Source: Prevotella sp. UBA1104 (GTDB lineage Bacteria; Bacteroidota; Bacteroidia; Bacteroidales; Bacteroidaceae). Taken from it: DNA of 8,188 nt. Position numbers and translations under genes: made by a program. Of the stretch, positions 5,927 to 8,188 are shown piece after piece. Under the pieces are notes generated by a model. That model had not been told where the DNA came from and did not search any database. It saw nothing but the letters and a program-made list of their open reading frames with translations. How positions within the stretch are numbered: position 1 is the stretch's first letter; the number at the start of each line of letters is the position of its first letter. The stretch is from assembly GCA_002314055.1 (NCBI GenBank), contig DCBP01000017.1, positions 1 to 8,188 of the forward strand, in the 5' to 3' direction.

Positions 5927-8122
5927 ATGAAGAAAATCATATATTCAATGATGCTCGCGGCTATGCTCGCCGGCACTGCAACCTCTTGCTCTGACTTCCT
6001 CGACCAAAGCTCAGACTCCGAGGCTGATCCTACTTTCGTATTCTCTGACCCTACTACGGCGCGTGCCGCTCTCATGAATGGCTACGAGCAATGGCGCTCG
6101 TGTGGTGTGGCGTTCGGCACGGGAAGTTTCTACCACTATGTGGTGTCGAGCTCCGACATCGAGACCCAGGGCGAGTCGTATAGCGCACAGCCTTGGCGCT
6201 GGGTTCCGTCATACTTCTACGGATATACCAACGGAAACCTCTCTAAGCAGGGACCGGGCACTTACGGACTCTACGAGAACGGAATGATGAGCAGTACCTG
6301 GACCGGACTGTTCAACGTTATCGGTATAACGAATTCGCTGATAGAGCAGTTTGAGAAGTCTTCTTCCTTTACAGCCATGATGAGTCAGACGTCGCCCTCA
6401 ACCATGAGCGAGATTTACGGCGAGGCTGTTGCCTTGCGCGCCTCTTGCTACTATGAGCTGATGAGGCAGTATGGCGATGTGCCGCTGCAGACCAAGGCTG
6501 GCGTTGAACCCGAAAGACTGTCGCCGCGCGATTCCATTGCCGACTTCGTAATCAACGACTTGAAGAAAGTAATCCCGCTGATGTATCGCTCGGGAGAGTC
6601 TAACGATATAAACAAGACCTACATGACACGTACCTATGCCGAAGGACTAATGGGCAGAATTTGTCTGTGGGAAGCCGGCTACCAGACCCGTCGTCTCGAC
6701 CTCGGCGGTGAGGCTTTCTATAAGGGACTCGACGGACAGCAGGTGAACTTCGACAAGGTATCGGCAAACAACCTCTGCTTCTACGGTCGCCGCACTGACT
6801 GGAAGAAATATTACGAGATAGCCGAGCAGTATCTTGGCGATGCCATCAGCAACCACGGCAATATCATCCTTCAGACCACCGACCCGCGTGATGCTTCGCG
6901 CTTCGGAAACCCTTATCAGTATGTGTTCCAGCAGATGAACGACCTGCAGATGTGTAACGAGAGCGTATACGAGATTCCGGAGACCCAGACACAGAGTTCT
7001 CCGCGTCCTTATGCCTTCGGACGCCCGTCTAACGGCGGCAGCAGCAATTTCTATCCTTGCAAGACCTACGGACAGGCTCGCTTGCATCCGCTATACTATT
7101 ATAGTGAGTTCGACCCTAACGACATGCGCCGCGACGTAACATGTACGGTAACCGGTTCCGACGGTCATGGTGCTGAGGCAATCCTCTCGTTCGTGAAAGG
7201 TTCCCGACTTAATGGCGGTATCGGACTGAACAAGTTTGACGAGAACCGCATGTCGAAGCCATATACCGTAAAACAGGGACAGGCTGGTATCAACGGCGTA
7301 TACATGCGCTATGCCGACATCATACTGATGCAGGCCGAGGTGAAGGCAGCTTTGGGTAAGGACGGCGAGGCTCGTCCGCTGCTCGACCAGATCCGCAACC
7401 GTGCCTTCGGCTCTGCCGAGAAGGCAAACACCGATGCATGGATTGCAAAATGCGGATCGCTGCTCAATGCCGTAATCGAGGAGCGCAAGTTTGAATTCGG
7501 CGGCGAGGGCAGTCGTAAGTGGGACCTCATCCGCACTAACCGCCTCGCTACAGATGTTCCGGCATTCCACGAGGAGTGTGCAGAGATGATAAGCGACCTG
7601 CGTGCACAGGGCTACCACCGCTTTGCCAACGGCAATGTGATATCCAATTACATCTGGGTGAAACTCGTTGACGGAAAGAAGCAGTACGGCTATCGCCTGA
7701 CGACACAGTGTCCGGCAGACAAGAAGGACGACCCGGTGCTCTATCCAAGTTGGCGTGGACAGAACGACGACTGGTCTACCGTGGCTGAAAACAACGGCGA
7801 CTCTAAGAAGGAGGCTCTCACCGCCGGTAATCTGACCAACCTTTCCATCAAGGGACTCTTCAATTACATCGACCCTAACGGTGCTGAGGCTCAGGCTCTT
7901 GAAGCCGACGGATATACTCGTGTCGACTGGGGATGCATCATTGCCGGAATGGAGAGCGTAAACGTGAAGTACAAGGATGTGGACAAACAGTATAACGATC
8001 TCGTGTACAATGGCTACAACCCATCTCAGCCACCTGTATATATGCTGCTTATGCACGGAAATATCCTGAAGAACTCCAAAGGCAGATTTACCAACGGATA
8101 TGGCTTCAGCAATGACTATTAA
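5927..8122 (+). CDS. SusD/RagB family nutrient-binding surface lipoprotein, unusually long
   Basis: This 731-residue protein is the ligand-capturing lid partner of the SusC-like barrel encoded just upstream. A lipoprotein signal peptide ends at Cys21 (TATSC), followed by SDFLD; the nearby acidic residues fit export to the cell surface. Residues about 22-240 match the SusD N-terminal helical (TPR-like) domain, with YGEAVALRASCYYELMRQYG (164-183) then DVPL. The C-terminal RagB/SusD domain shows YMRYADIILMQAEVKAALG (459-477) and EERKFEFGGEGSRKWDLIRT (518-537). The extreme C-terminus, PPVYMLLMHGNILKNSKGRF (702-721) then TNGYGF, resembles the usual family ending (PIP..., S.G.L.N.YGY). Typical members have about 500-600 residues; here roughly 160 residues separate the EGSRKWDL motif from the terminal motif, longer than the several dozen usual. 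The frame is intact, so this looks like a genuine insertion. Ligand unknown; expected partners such as SusE/F or glycoside hydrolases would lie beyond the window. Confidence 0.95.
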   Translation: MKKIIYSMMLAAMLAGTATSCSDFLDQSSDSEADPTFVFSDPTTARAALMNGYEQWRSCGVAFGTGSFYHYVVSSSDIETQGESYSAQPWRWVPSYFYGYTNGNLSKQGPGTYGLYENGMMSSTWTGLFNVIGITNSLIEQFEKSSSFTAMMSQTSPSTMSEIYGEAVALRASCYYELMRQYGDVPLQTKAGVEPERLSPRDSIADFVINDLKKVIPLMYRSGESNDINKTYMTRTYAEGLMGRICLWEAGYQTRRLDLGGEAFYKGLDGQQVNFDKVSANNLCFYGRRTDWKKYYEIAEQYLGDAISNHGNIILQTTDPRDASRFGNPYQYVFQQMNDLQMCNESVYEIPETQTQSSPRPYAFGRPSNGGSSNFYPCKTYGQARLHPLYYYSEFDPNDMRRDVTCTVTGSDGHGAEAILSFVKGSRLNGGIGLNKFDENRMSKPYTVKQGQAGINGVYMRYADIILMQAEVKAALGKDGEARPLLDQIRNRAFGSAEKANTDAWIAKCGSLLNAVIEERKFEFGGEGSRKWDLIRTNRLATDVPAFHEECAEMISDLRAQGYHRFANGNVISNYIWVKLVDGKKQYGYRLTTQCPADKKDDPVLYPSWRGQNDDWSTVAENNGDSKKEALTAGNLTNLSIKGLFNYIDPNGAEAQALEADGYTRVDWGCIIAGMESVNVKYKDVDKQYNDLVYNGYNPSQPPVYMLLMHGNILKNSKGRFTNGYGFSNDY

Positions 8123-8143
8123 ATGTTGTCTTCCCCTCTCCCG

Positions 8144-8162
8144 TCTCCCCTTCCAGGGGAGA
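8144..8162 (+). terminator. Compact GC-rich hairpin after the SusC/D genes
   Basis: TCTCCCCT (8144-8151) pairs perfectly with AGGGGAGA (8155-8162) across a 3-nt loop TCC, starting 21 nt past the SusD stop codon. A C/T-rich run (8130-8142) precedes it and offers an alternative, imperfect partner for the G-rich arm. No T-run follows, so it may instead be an mRNA-stabilising hairpin or a dispersed intergenic repeat. If it does not terminate, downstream genes of the locus could be in the same operon. Confidence 0.5.
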
Positions 8163-8188
8163 AGCGGTTACCCTTATTCCGTATAGAA

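Noticed and set aside
7091..8056. Long open frame (321 codons) antisense to the SusD-like gene
   Set aside because: It lies wholly inside a clear SusD gene, has no recognisable domain, and its Val/Leu/His-rich composition is what the opposite strand of this codon usage gives. The same holds for the 146-codon antisense frame at 6647-7087.

Overview
The window looks like a chromosomal segment of a gut- or oral-type Bacteroidota (order Bacteroidales, Prevotella- or Bacteroides-like). The main evidence is a SusC/SusD pair. Start codons follow A-rich stretches with no Shine-Dalgarno sequence, outer-membrane proteins end in Phe, and intergenic DNA is clearly more AT-rich than the genes. Family or genus cannot be fixed from the sequence alone.

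Layout. Positions 1-172 are non-coding and packed with C/T-rich direct and inverted repeats: a 12-bp tandem repeat and a 22-bp perfect inverted repeat. Positions 173-2194, minus strand, encode a secreted protein with an N-terminal helix-hairpin-helix (HHH) region followed by what looks like an outer-membrane beta-barrel. Positions 2195-2616 are an AT-rich divergent intergenic region with two matches to the Bacteroidota -7 promoter element (TAnnTTTG), both on the minus strand. I see no convincing match pointing toward the plus-strand operon. Positions 2617-5895, plus strand, encode a SusC/RagA-type TonB-dependent transporter of 1092 residues. After a 31-nt gap, positions 5927-8122 encode a SusD/RagB-type surface lipoprotein that is unusually long at 731 residues. 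A compact GC-rich hairpin follows at 8144-8162, and the window ends at 8188.

How the genes work together. The SusC/SusD pair forms a nutrient importer: SusD is the lipoprotein lid that captures ligand on the cell surface, and SusC is the barrel that moves it into the periplasm using TonB energy. This is normally the core of a polysaccharide utilization locus, but no glycoside hydrolase, SusE/F protein or regulator lies in the window, so the substrate cannot be named. SusC lacks the STN domain of transporters that signal through anti-sigma factors, so control by another regulator type is more likely. The HHH-barrel gene is divergent and shows no clear functional link to the importer.

I see no wholly new system. 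The points most worth a second look are the repeat block at 14-158, the HHH-plus-barrel architecture, and the extra segment near the C-terminus of the SusD-like protein.
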